A DNA stretch of 64,000 bases from assembly GCF_934424005.1 (NCBI RefSeq), contig NZ_CAKRXI010000005.1, forward strand, positions 1 through 64,000, in the 5' to 3' direction. Under the pieces are notes generated by a model. That model was not told the DNA's origin and did no database searches. It was given only the letters and a program-made list of their open reading frames with translations. Shown here piece by piece: positions 52,655-60,707 of the stretch. The translations under genes were made by a program, and so were the position numbers. This DNA is from an uncultured Blautia sp. Its GTDB lineage: Bacteria; Bacillota; Clostridia; Lachnospirales; Lachnospiraceae. Every line of letters starts with the position of its first letter. The stretch's first letter is position 1.

Positions 52655-53626
52655 CTATCTCCTATCTCTTCTCAAATCAAGCCATTCTACTTCTTCTTTT
52701 GTAAGTACAATATCCAAAGCTTTCGCATTGCTTGCGATCCTGCTCGCCTTTCTGGCACTGACAAGCGGAAAGACCTCAAAATCCTGATTCAGGATCCATG
52801 CAAGTGCAATCTGCGGTACTGTGCAGTCCTTTTCTTTTGCCAGCCGTTCTGCTCTTGCAAGACGTTCAAAGTTCTCAGGATAACAGTATCCTTTCACTGC
52901 ATTCGGATCCAGGATTTTCTTCGCCCCTTCTATGTCATTGCTTTTGACGATTCCGGCAAACATCCCTCTTCCCAGACTGGAATATGCAAGGACCGGAATC
53001 TGATTATCACGATACCATGCCCGCGCTTCCGCATTCGACGGGCCGGAAATTGTCACACATCCCGGGCCACCGCCCCACGGATCTCCGATCTGATCACAGA
53101 GTCCAAAGTTCGGGCTTGAAACTGTAAAAGGAATTAGTCCGTGCTCCCCGGCATATTGATTTGCTTCTGCAATTCTCTGATGCGTCCAGTTGGAACCACC
53201 AAACGCACCGATTCTGCCTGCTTTATGATATTCATTCAGGATTTCAACCATCGGCCCTGGCTCAACCTTCGGGTCATCTCTGTGCATCAGATAAATATCT
53301 ATATAATCTGTGCCCAATCGTTCAAAAGACTGTTCAATATCATGTTTCAGATCTTCCGGAGTCACACGGTCTCTTCCATCATATGGATGGCATCCTTTGG
53401 AAATAATCACGACTTTTTCCCGGTTTCCACGGTTTTTGAGCCAATGTCCCAGAGAGGCCTCACTCAATCCATAATTTTCAGCTGTATCAAAAGTCGTAAT
53501 TCCCTGCGCATAAACCTCATCCAGCAGTTCATCTGCATCTTCTCCCTGAATCATCGCCGGTATTGCGCAGCCAAAAATGATCTTCGATAATGGTTTTTCA
53601 ACATTTTTTATTTTCTGATATTTCAC
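52655..53626 (-). CDS. Aldo/keto reductase
   Basis: NAD(P)H-dependent (alpha/beta)8 reductase of 323 residues. The catalytic tetrad is visible: D and Y in FDTAENYGLSE, K in VIISKGCHP, H in YLMHRDDP. The C-terminal cofactor end is VPQIALAWILNQDFEVFPLV followed by SARKASRI. In the operon it could reduce an aldehyde released by the aldolase (for example lactaldehyde) or a keto-sugar. Substrate unknown. Confidence 0.88.
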   Translation of the reverse strand: MKYQKIKNVEKPLSKIIFGCAIPAMIQGEDADELLDEVYAQGITTFDTAENYGLSEASLGHWLKNRGNREKVVIISKGCHPYDGRDRVTPEDLKHDIEQSFERLGTDYIDIYLMHRDDPKVEPGPMVEILNEYHKAGRIGAFGGSNWTHQRIAEANQYAGEHGLIPFTVSSPNFGLCDQIGDPWGGGPGCVTISGPSNAEARAWYRDNQIPVLAYSSLGRGMFAGIVKSNDIEGAKKILDPNAVKGYCYPENFERLARAERLAKEKDCTVPQIALAWILNQDFEVFPLVSARKASRIASNAKALDIVLTKEEVEWLDLRRDRR

Positions 53627-53649
53627 TTCAGATTTCCTGCCTTTTGTTC

Positions 53650-54618
53650 CTATTTCTGATACAGTTTAATATCCACATGATAGTCAACTGCTTCTCCTGG
53701 CTTCAGGAATTTCAGCATTCCGGTTTTTCTCATGACATCTCTTCCGTCCGGATAACAGTTGCCGCATTCCAGACCAAGCACATAGTCACGAACCCCCATC
53801 ATCTTCCATTCCACAAATCCATCCAGTTTAGAAGCGTCAAAACTGATTTCCAGTCCAACATTTAATTTTGGCTGATAGATGCCTGCTTTGCCATCAGCAC
53901 CTTCGAATTTGTGATAATAGCATCTTTCCTGATAATCACTCTGAGGTTTTTCCATATGCATCCAGTTGGCAATGTCTTCCTGAGCATGATCATCACGTGC
54001 CCTGACTTCCACCGATGGAATCGTTACTTCGCTGTCTTCATCCAGAAGCGGATAGCCCATGTTCATATGATACAGGATCTCCATTGGCTCTGTCTTGCTT
54101 CCTGTATTTTCAATATGATCATCAATAGAAAATGTATTTTCTTCTTTGGAAATCGTTACTGTTCTTTTGAGAACAAGCTTTCTGCCAAAGATCACTTCAT
54201 CTTTTGTTACAGAATGAATACGGATTTCTTTGTCATCCTCTTCCCAGTAACTCTGTCCACATGGCTGGTTTGCGATCGAACCATGAAGTGGAAGTTCTTC
54301 TCCATCATCTATACACGGTGTGCCAACAGCCTGCAGACCACAGGTAGTTAAAAAACCTGCTGTAAATGACTGCAGCCAGTTTGAACCTGTTTTATCATAA
54401 TATGCAGGAGCTACATAACCACATGGGGAAAAATAACTCATGTTAATGCCTTTATAACGAAGTCTTGTAATATCACCATTTCTGTCCGGGGAAAGTGTCA
54501 GCTCAAGGCCTTTTCCGTTCGTTGCCTCATAAAGGCGCATCCCGTCTCCCTTGCCTCCAACCAGGCGATGTTCCTCAACTCCACTGATCTGTGTTTCATG
54601 TCCAATATAAGGATTCAT
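53650..54618 (-). CDS. DUF4432 / aldose 1-epimerase-like protein
   Basis: Galactose-mutarotase-like beta-sandwich of 322 residues. GLELTLSPDRNGDITRLRYK, YDKTGSNWLQSFTAGFLTTC, LPLHGSIANQPC (catalytic-type histidine) and ILYHMNMGYPLLDE with LGLECGNCYP are typical of the DUF4432 branch. It probably interconverts anomers of the sugar used by the linked isomerase. ATG at 54618 follows AAAGGAG; an earlier in-frame ATG lacks a site. Confidence 0.82.
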   Translation of the reverse strand: MNPYIGHETQISGVEEHRLVGGKGDGMRLYEATNGKGLELTLSPDRNGDITRLRYKGINMSYFSPCGYVAPAYYDKTGSNWLQSFTAGFLTTCGLQAVGTPCIDDGEELPLHGSIANQPCGQSYWEEDDKEIRIHSVTKDEVIFGRKLVLKRTVTISKEENTFSIDDHIENTGSKTEPMEILYHMNMGYPLLDEDSEVTIPSVEVRARDDHAQEDIANWMHMEKPQSDYQERCYYHKFEGADGKAGIYQPKLNVGLEISFDASKLDGFVEWKMMGVRDYVLGLECGNCYPDGRDVMRKTGMLKFLKPGEAVDYHVDIKLYQK

Positions 54619-54666
54619 TGTAATCTCCTTTCCAGATAACACTTTATCATCACAGAAGCCGCCCGT

Positions 54667-56169
54667 TTACACGAGCGGTCTTACTGCCTGATATACTTTC
54701 GCATATCTTTCAAAGATATGCATGTATTTTTCATGCATTTCCTTTCTTGGAAGGTATTCCACGGTTTCTTCTACCATATGTTCAGCCGCATCATTCAAGT
54801 CTTTGAATACTCCTGTGGCAATTCCGGTCAGCATAGCACTGCCAACTGTACCTGCATCCACTGTTTTGAGTGCTGTGATCGGTACATTCAGCATGTCTGC
54901 TTTCATCTGCATCCATTCTCCTGACCTTGCACCGCCACCGGTTGCATTGAGCTTTTTGAATTTACATCCAGATTTCTTCAATGCGCTGGTGTTCACCAGC
55001 ATTTCATAAACAACACCTTCCATGCAGCCTCGATAAATATCTGCTACAGTCGTGTCTGTGGTAAGTCCAAGAATTGCTCCTTTGGATCCTGTGTCCATAT
55101 AAGGTGTTGCCGCTCCGGCAAAATGAGGAAGGATCAGCAGGTTACTCGGATTTTCCTCACCACGCTCTTCTGCGTATTTCTTTTCGAGATATTCATTCAC
55201 TGACATATCTTTGTCTGCTGCTGCTCTTTTTTCATCTTTTGCAAGATTATCCACACACCACTGGATCAGTGCCCCGCCGGTATAGGAAAAAGCATAAGCA
55301 ACATATTTTCCGGGGATCACATATGGTACAATGGAAAAATATCCATCGTACATTGCATCTATATCCGGAATGGAATCATAAATTGGAGTTACACATTCAA
55401 CAGTCCCTGCGCCATCCACTGCAACAGAAGAATCAAATGCACCGGCTCCGATTGCCGCAGATACCTGATCATGACTGATCGATACAATATGTGTGGACGG
55501 TGCAAGACCGGTTTTCTCTGCAGCCTCTGCCGTGATCACTCCGGCATCTGTACCTGTCGGTACCGTCTTTGACATTTTATTCACATCAATGCCGGCTACT
55601 TCAAAAATTTCCTTACTCCAGTCAAGTTTCTTAATATCAAATGCCATAGTCCTGGTAGCCAGAGAATAATCAATCTGGCGTTTTCCAGTAAGATGATATA
55701 CTACATAATCTTCCATCAGGAATATGTATGCAGCTGCATCGTAAATCTCAGGTCTGTTTTTCTTGATCCACATCATTTTAGGGATACTGTACATCTGATG
55801 TGCTCGCAGACCGGTGATTCCGGCAAGTTCACGTGCACCGAACTTTTCTGTCAAAGCTTTGCATTCTTCTTCTCCACGTGGGTCTGTATAAAGCATGGCT
55901 GTATGAAGTGGTTTACCATTTTCATCTGTCATAACAAAAGTTTCTCCGAAACTGGTCACACCGATTCCGGCAATGTCCGGATATTCTTTTGCCATTTCTG
56001 CGACTACTGCATAAACCCCATCCATGATCGTAGATACATCTACTTCATGTCCGCTGACACTTCTGCGGACCGGATAATCTTTGTAAGCTTTATTCAGATA
56101 TTTTCCCTGTTCATCAAACACCGTACATTTACAACCGGTCGTTCCTATATCTAATCCTGCAATTTTCAT
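54667..56169 (-). CDS. FGGY-family carbohydrate kinase (xylulokinase-like)
   Basis: Kinase of 500 residues. KIAGLDIGTTGCKCTVFDEQ forms the ATP phosphate loop, GIGVTSFGETFVMTDENGKP and YTDPRGEEE belong to the sugar-binding face, SISHDQVSAAIGAGAF contains the catalytic aspartate region, and LNATGGGARSGEWMQMKADM is the adenosine motif. It should phosphorylate a ketose made by the adjacent isomerase (11 bases upstream). ATG at 56169 is eight bases after TAGGAG and is preferred to the one three codons earlier. Confidence 0.9.
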   Translation of the reverse strand: MKIAGLDIGTTGCKCTVFDEQGKYLNKAYKDYPVRRSVSGHEVDVSTIMDGVYAVVAEMAKEYPDIAGIGVTSFGETFVMTDENGKPLHTAMLYTDPRGEEECKALTEKFGARELAGITGLRAHQMYSIPKMMWIKKNRPEIYDAAAYIFLMEDYVVYHLTGKRQIDYSLATRTMAFDIKKLDWSKEIFEVAGIDVNKMSKTVPTGTDAGVITAEAAEKTGLAPSTHIVSISHDQVSAAIGAGAFDSSVAVDGAGTVECVTPIYDSIPDIDAMYDGYFSIVPYVIPGKYVAYAFSYTGGALIQWCVDNLAKDEKRAAADKDMSVNEYLEKKYAEERGEENPSNLLILPHFAGAATPYMDTGSKGAILGLTTDTTVADIYRGCMEGVVYEMLVNTSALKKSGCKFKKLNATGGGARSGEWMQMKADMLNVPITALKTVDAGTVGSAMLTGIATGVFKDLNDAAEHMVEETVEYLPRKEMHEKYMHIFERYAKVYQAVRPLV

Positions 56170-56180
56170 ATCATTCACTC

Positions 56181-57584
56181 CTAGTCAATATCTACCCATT
56201 CATATCCCAGATATGTAGTAAATGCTTCTTTTAAGATGTCTTTCATATGTCCGACACCTACACATGTATGATGTTTAAATCCACCTCTTGCCAGACGGAT
56301 CATCTTGTCTTCCATATTCGGAATCTGGCATACACCGGCGCATCCAAAGTATGCATCCTCGATCGGATCATCGGTAAATTCTGCTTCAGATGCATAGATT
56401 TTAATCTTACCGTCTACTGTCAGGCAGTTAGAAATTGTTGTCTTGAATGGACGAATTCTTCCTTCGTTGGTTCCCCAGCCACTTCCCGGATCACCTTTGT
56501 CAAACATCTTGTGGGATGTAACGGTTCCTTTCTTTGTCATCAGACTCTGTGCACAGGATCCACAGTGGAAAAGAATCAGTTTGTCTTCTGCATCGCCGTA
56601 GTTGTTGTTCCAGTCAAGTACTGCTGTCGGCTGTTCGCTTGCCAGCTGCATTGCACGCATGGAGATTGCAGATGTCAGGTCGATCTCGCAGGATGTTGCG
56701 ATTCCACGGTCATTCAGTTCAGAAAGGAGTACGCATGGACATACGCGAAGGATTGTTTCCATTTCATTCCAGCAACGGATTGCAAGTGCATCCAGATGGT
56801 ACTCTTCAACATATTCATCAATAACAACGGAGATCTTGGAAAGCATAATCTTCTTGTCTTCCGGAACATTTGAGAAATCTGTATAGTTCTCAAGGCATTC
56901 TTTTTTAGCCAGTACGGCTGGATCGTTATCTTCTTTTGCGTTTACTTTATAGAATACCTCAGAAAGGTCAAATGCTTCTACTGTGATTCCGTTTTTCTGT
57001 AATCCGATCTCATCAAAACGTGTAGTCTTGAATGCTGTAGTTCTTGCTCCGATACATCCGATCGTGAAGCGTTTCATACCGTTAACAACTCGGCAGATAG
57101 CAGCAAAATCTCTTAAATTCTCCTGGAATTTCTCAGAGAGTGGATGTACAACGTGCGGTTTTAATACTGTAAAAGGAACCTGATACTGAGTAAATACATC
57201 TGTTACAGAGAATTTACCGCAGAACGCATCACGTCTGTGAGCAAAATCCATTTTACCGATTTCATCCGGATATGCCTGCATCAGAATCGGAACGCCTGCA
57301 TCCTGAAGTGCTGTGATCGCACCATTCTCATCTGCAAAGATTGGCATGGAGAAGATAACACCATCATACTGACCTTCGTGTTCTTTGAGCCATTTTGCAT
57401 AAAGAAGACCTTCGTCTCTTGTCTCAATTCCGCCGTATCTTGTCAGGTCTGCATCCATTGCGATGTAATCATATCCTGCATCCGTTACAGCTTTGATCAT
57501 ATCCTCTCTTGCTCCGTAGATCAGTTCGCCTGGCATAAATCCTCTATTACAAAATGCCAATGCAAATGTCATTTTTTTGCTCAT
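56181..57584 (-). CDS. L-fucose/L-arabinose isomerase family protein
   Basis: 467-residue member of the FucI/AraA superfamily, divergent from the one at 38609. Recognisable parts are IGCIGARTTAFKTTRFDEIG, LDALAIRCWNEMETILRVCP, CEIDLTSAISMRAMQLASEQ and FHCGSCAQSLM, with a C-terminal GGFKHHTCVGVGHMKDIL histidine region. COG2407 proteins isomerise fucose, arabinose, and in some bacteria sulfoquinovose. First gene of the six-gene minus-strand operon, behind a strong AAGGAGG site and facing the PocR-AraC gene. Substrate unknown. Confidence 0.85.
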   Translation of the reverse strand: MSKKMTFALAFCNRGFMPGELIYGAREDMIKAVTDAGYDYIAMDADLTRYGGIETRDEGLLYAKWLKEHEGQYDGVIFSMPIFADENGAITALQDAGVPILMQAYPDEIGKMDFAHRRDAFCGKFSVTDVFTQYQVPFTVLKPHVVHPLSEKFQENLRDFAAICRVVNGMKRFTIGCIGARTTAFKTTRFDEIGLQKNGITVEAFDLSEVFYKVNAKEDNDPAVLAKKECLENYTDFSNVPEDKKIMLSKISVVIDEYVEEYHLDALAIRCWNEMETILRVCPCVLLSELNDRGIATSCEIDLTSAISMRAMQLASEQPTAVLDWNNNYGDAEDKLILFHCGSCAQSLMTKKGTVTSHKMFDKGDPGSGWGTNEGRIRPFKTTISNCLTVDGKIKIYASEAEFTDDPIEDAYFGCAGVCQIPNMEDKMIRLARGGFKHHTCVGVGHMKDILKEAFTTYLGYEWVDID

Positions 57585-57685
57585 ATCTATATCCTCCTTG
57601 TTTCTTCTTGAGTGTTTTTTTCATTTTCTGTGTTTATTTTAGTGGATTTTCTTTTTCTTTTATATAGACTTTTGTTCTACTTACT

Positions 57686-57795
57686 TTGATTTTGTTCGCA
57701 TTTGTGATATGATTCCTGTATTGTCCAGACTTTAGGACAATACATTTCAGCTATATTATAGAAAGGATGTAACTGTTCGGACACGAAACAGTTAC
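57686..57795 (+). promoter_or_regulatory. Promoter and double-hairpin leader of the PocR-AraC gene
   Basis: TTGATT (57686-57691), 16 bases, TATGAT (57708-57713). Two perfect 9-bp inverted repeats follow in the leader: GTATTGTCC/GGACAATAC (57718-57743, loop 8) and GTAACTGTT/AACAGTTAC (57769-57795, loop 9), the latter ending just before the ribosome site. They could be operators or RNA hairpins. The divergent isomerase promoter must lie in the AT-rich 57585-57685 segment, with no clear -35, consistent with activator control. Confidence 0.6.
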
Positions 57796-57811
57796 GCAAG
57801 GAGCTTCCCAA

Positions 57812-58660
57812 ATGATATCCAGCTTTGATATTGCCAAATTGCATTCTTTGTTAAAAGACTTTTATCAGCTCACAAAAATCCGCATCACTGTTTTTAATGA
57901 CTCTTTTCGTGAACTGACTTCTTATCCGGATGAGATCGCAGATTTCTGTAAGCTGATCCGCCAGACACCCGGCTGTGCCATGAAATGTCATCTGTGTGAC
58001 CGCCATGCCTGTGAGATTGCTTCACGTCGTACTTCTTCTTATACCTATCACTGTCATGCCGGGCTTACAGAGAGTATCATCCCGATCCGTATGGGAAATA
58101 TTGTGATCGGTTATCTTCTGCTCGGACATGTTTTTTCGTATACAAGTTATGACGAGGGTTGGAAAGTGATCCGTGAGAGATGTGCAGATTATGGAGTTTC
58201 TTTTGATGAGCTTGAGAAATGCTGCCAGAAGCTTCCAAACCTTTCGGAAGAATATATTGATTCCGCTTCGCATATTATGAAGGCGGTCGCATCTTATCTT
58301 TGTATGGACCGTATGGTTTCGATGCATCAGCAGGAACTTCCAGTACAGATTGATGAATATATTCAGTCACACTACACTGAAAAAATCGACGCGGTGTCGA
58401 TTGCACAGCATTTTCACATTGGAAAAACGAAGATTTATGAAATTGCGAAGCAGAACTATGGGATGGGAATTGCGGAGTATATCAGAAAGCTCCGCATTGA
58501 CAGGGCCAAACAGCTGCTGGCCGAGCAGACGGAGCTTTCGCTTGCTGAGATTGCATATAAATGCGGATTCAGTGATTATAATTATTTTATCACGGTATTT
58601 AAGAAGCTGGTGGGAGTTCCACCGATCGCGTACCGGCAGCAGATCGTGAAGGCAGAGTAA
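57812..58660 (+). CDS. PocR-domain AraC-family transcriptional regulator
   Basis: 282 residues. An N-terminal PocR ligand-sensing domain (about 5-160) carries its cysteine-rich signature: CKLIRQTPGCAMKCHLCDRH, then YTYHCHAGLTESIIPI and GYLLLGHVFSY. The C-terminal AraC domain follows (IDAVSIAQHFHIGKTKIYEI, SLAEIAYKCGFSDYNYFITV). PocR domains sense hydrocarbons or small polyols such as 1,2-propanediol. It is divergent from the six-gene sugar operon and is its likely activator. If the sugar is a 6-deoxyhexose, propanediol would be a fitting signal (inference). Confidence 0.92.
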   Translation: MISSFDIAKLHSLLKDFYQLTKIRITVFNDSFRELTSYPDEIADFCKLIRQTPGCAMKCHLCDRHACEIASRRTSSYTYHCHAGLTESIIPIRMGNIVIGYLLLGHVFSYTSYDEGWKVIRERCADYGVSFDELEKCCQKLPNLSEEYIDSASHIMKAVASYLCMDRMVSMHQQELPVQIDEYIQSHYTEKIDAVSIAQHFHIGKTKIYEIAKQNYGMGIAEYIRKLRIDRAKQLLAEQTELSLAEIAYKCGFSDYNYFITVFKKLVGVPPIAYRQQIVKAE

Positions 58661-58715
58661 GGGGAGAGCGGCCTTCGCAACTGTGAGCGCCCTCCCCTCG
58701 CAAAGTTTTTCAATT
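58661..58715 (+). terminator. Terminator of the PocR-AraC gene
   Basis: GGGGAGAGCG (58661-58670) pairs with CGCCCTCCCC (58688-58697), one mismatch; CGCAAAGTTTTTC follows. It starts directly after the stop codon. Confidence 0.65.
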
Positions 58716-58749
58716 GTCAAAATGATTGACGGGTCTAAGGGCAGTTTTC

Positions 58750-59751
58750 TTACTTAACAATAAATCCCTCTTCATCCCACAGATCATGCCAGTCTTTTGC
58801 ACCTTCCCACAGGAATACCTGACCTTTAACCAGACGGTTTCCTCTTTCCAGTGTTCCAATCCTGGCCATTTCTTCTTCTGTCAACGGATCTTCTGTCACA
58901 CATTTCAGATTGCTTACATAATTATGTACAGAGAATGGAATAGAAATCTCACCTCTCTGATGAGCCCATTTCAGAGCGATCAGTGCAGGATGAACGCCGT
59001 GTGCTTTGGCAATTTCCTGCATTTCCGGTGTCTGCATATCCGCAACATCTTCCGGACAGATATCTCTTTCCGGTCTTCTCGGTGAACCAAGTGGCATATA
59101 ACCTACCGGCTGGATATTATGAGCAACAAGATAATCATACTGTTCCTGCTGCTGGAAGCATGGATGAAGTTCCAGTTCGCAGGCTGCAGGTTTGATTTTC
59201 ATTAAAGGAAGAACAGCTTCCAGTTTCGGGATGGTCATATTGGAAATACCAATATAACGGATTTTTCCTTTTTCTACCAGTTCTTCACACTGACGATATG
59301 TATCCATGAATTCTTCTACGCTGAACGGTCTGGAATCTGGATTTCTGGAATCTACATCACAGAATGGTGCATGATAGTTCGGGAATGGCCAGTGAATAAA
59401 ATACAGATCTACATAATCGCACTGAAGATCCTGAATACTCTTTGTGCAGGCTTCTTCAACCTTTCTGTGCATGTCATTCCATACTTTTGTCATGATAAAA
59501 AGATCTTTTCTTTCTACGACACCTTCATCAAAAGCTGTTTTGAAAACCTCACCTATCTGATGTTCATTTCCGTAGCATGCTGCACAGTCAAACATACGAT
59601 ATCCGCTGCGGATTGCACCTGCAACTGCTGCTGAAACATCTTCAGCGCTTACTCTGTCAGAACCAAAGGTTCCCATACCCATACATGGAACTTCTTCTCC
59701 TGACGGAAGTGTTACCTTCGGCACGATTGCCGGATCAATAAATTCTGCCAT
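58750..59751 (-). CDS. Aldo/keto reductase
   Basis: Reductase of 333 residues of the classical aldose-reductase-like branch: GMGTFGSDRV, catalytic D and Y in MFDCAACYGNEHQIG, K in FIMTKVWND, H in YFIHWPFPNY, and the GISNMTIPKL and PVGYMPLGSPRRPERDI strands. It differs clearly from the AKR at 52655. ATG at 59751 follows CCAGGAGG. Last gene of the right-hand polyol/sugar operon; it may interconvert a sugar and a polyol. Confidence 0.9.
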   Translation of the reverse strand: MAEFIDPAIVPKVTLPSGEEVPCMGMGTFGSDRVSAEDVSAAVAGAIRSGYRMFDCAACYGNEHQIGEVFKTAFDEGVVERKDLFIMTKVWNDMHRKVEEACTKSIQDLQCDYVDLYFIHWPFPNYHAPFCDVDSRNPDSRPFSVEEFMDTYRQCEELVEKGKIRYIGISNMTIPKLEAVLPLMKIKPAACELELHPCFQQQEQYDYLVAHNIQPVGYMPLGSPRRPERDICPEDVADMQTPEMQEIAKAHGVHPALIALKWAHQRGEISIPFSVHNYVSNLKCVTEDPLTEEEMARIGTLERGNRLVKGQVFLWEGAKDWHDLWDEEGFIVK

Positions 59752-59770
59752 TTTTGTTTCCTCCTGGATT

Positions 59771-60706
59771 TTAATTATATAGTTTTTGTATAACAATCTG
59801 CGGAAGCAGTTTTTCCATATCTTCCATTACAAAAAATCCCGTTTCTTCACGCATTGCCGCAGCGGCTGAGATCGCACTTGCTCTTCTTAAAGTTTCTTCC
59901 AGAGAAAGACCCTCGCTTAAACCAAGTGCAAATCCAGCGATCATGGAATCACCACATCCTACGGTATTTACTGCATCAATCTTTGGAACGATTGCCCGGA
60001 AGATTCCCTCTTCACCAACAGCAAGAGAACCATCTGCTCCAAGGGAAACTGCTACGATTTCCACTCCGTTTGCATGGATTGTCTTAGCTGCATCAATGAT
60101 ATCCTGAATGTCATCACAGTGTTTGCCCGTCAGCATACGAATCTCATCAATATTTGGTTTGATCAGTGTCGGACATGCTTCGATTCCCATTTCAAGAAGT
60201 TTGCCACTGGTATCAAGGATCACTGGTTTGCCGGCTTCTTTTACAATTTTGACCAGTCTCTGATATGCAGTTCCATCAAGACCCTTCGGTACACTTCCGG
60301 ACATAGAAACAACATCTGCATCCTTAACAAGCTCTGTAAATTTCTTTTCGAATCCCTGGAAATCTTCTTCAGTCAACGTAAATCCCGGTTCCAGAAATTC
60401 TGTCTGGACATGATTCACTTCATCCCAGATATTGATGCAGGATCTGCTTTCCGCATCTACATGATAAAACTCACCTTTGATTCCAAACGGTTTCAGAGCA
60501 TCTTCAATATAGTTTCCTGCGTGGCCACCTACAAATCCGGTTGCTACGACTTCTGCACCATAAATAGATGCCGGCTTGGATACATTGAGACCTTTGCCTC
60601 CGGGAACGTAAGAACATTCCCGGACACGGTTTACTTCACCTACTTTAAAATCATCAACTACATATCGTTTATCGATTGCAGCATTTAATGTTACTGTCAG
60701 TATCAT
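59771..60706 (-). CDS. PfkB-family hexose-phosphate kinase (1-phosphofructokinase/tagatose-6-phosphate kinase type)
   Basis: 311-residue ribokinase-fold kinase. MILTVTLNAAIDKRYVVDDF and VPGGKGLNVSKPASIYGAE place it in the FruK/LacC branch; the catalytic anion-hole motif is NTVGCGDSMIAGFALG with the base D. It makes a ketose 1,6-bisphosphate from fructose-1-P or tagatose-6-P. It starts one base after the dehydrogenase stop. With a GatD-like dehydrogenase beside it, tagatose-6-phosphate is the more likely substrate, and the aldolase at 51288 could use its product. Confidence 0.9.
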   Translation of the reverse strand: MILTVTLNAAIDKRYVVDDFKVGEVNRVRECSYVPGGKGLNVSKPASIYGAEVVATGFVGGHAGNYIEDALKPFGIKGEFYHVDAESRSCINIWDEVNHVQTEFLEPGFTLTEEDFQGFEKKFTELVKDADVVSMSGSVPKGLDGTAYQRLVKIVKEAGKPVILDTSGKLLEMGIEACPTLIKPNIDEIRMLTGKHCDDIQDIIDAAKTIHANGVEIVAVSLGADGSLAVGEEGIFRAIVPKIDAVNTVGCGDSMIAGFALGLSEGLSLEETLRRASAISAAAAMREETGFFVMEDMEKLLPQIVIQKLYN

Positions 60707-60707
60707 T

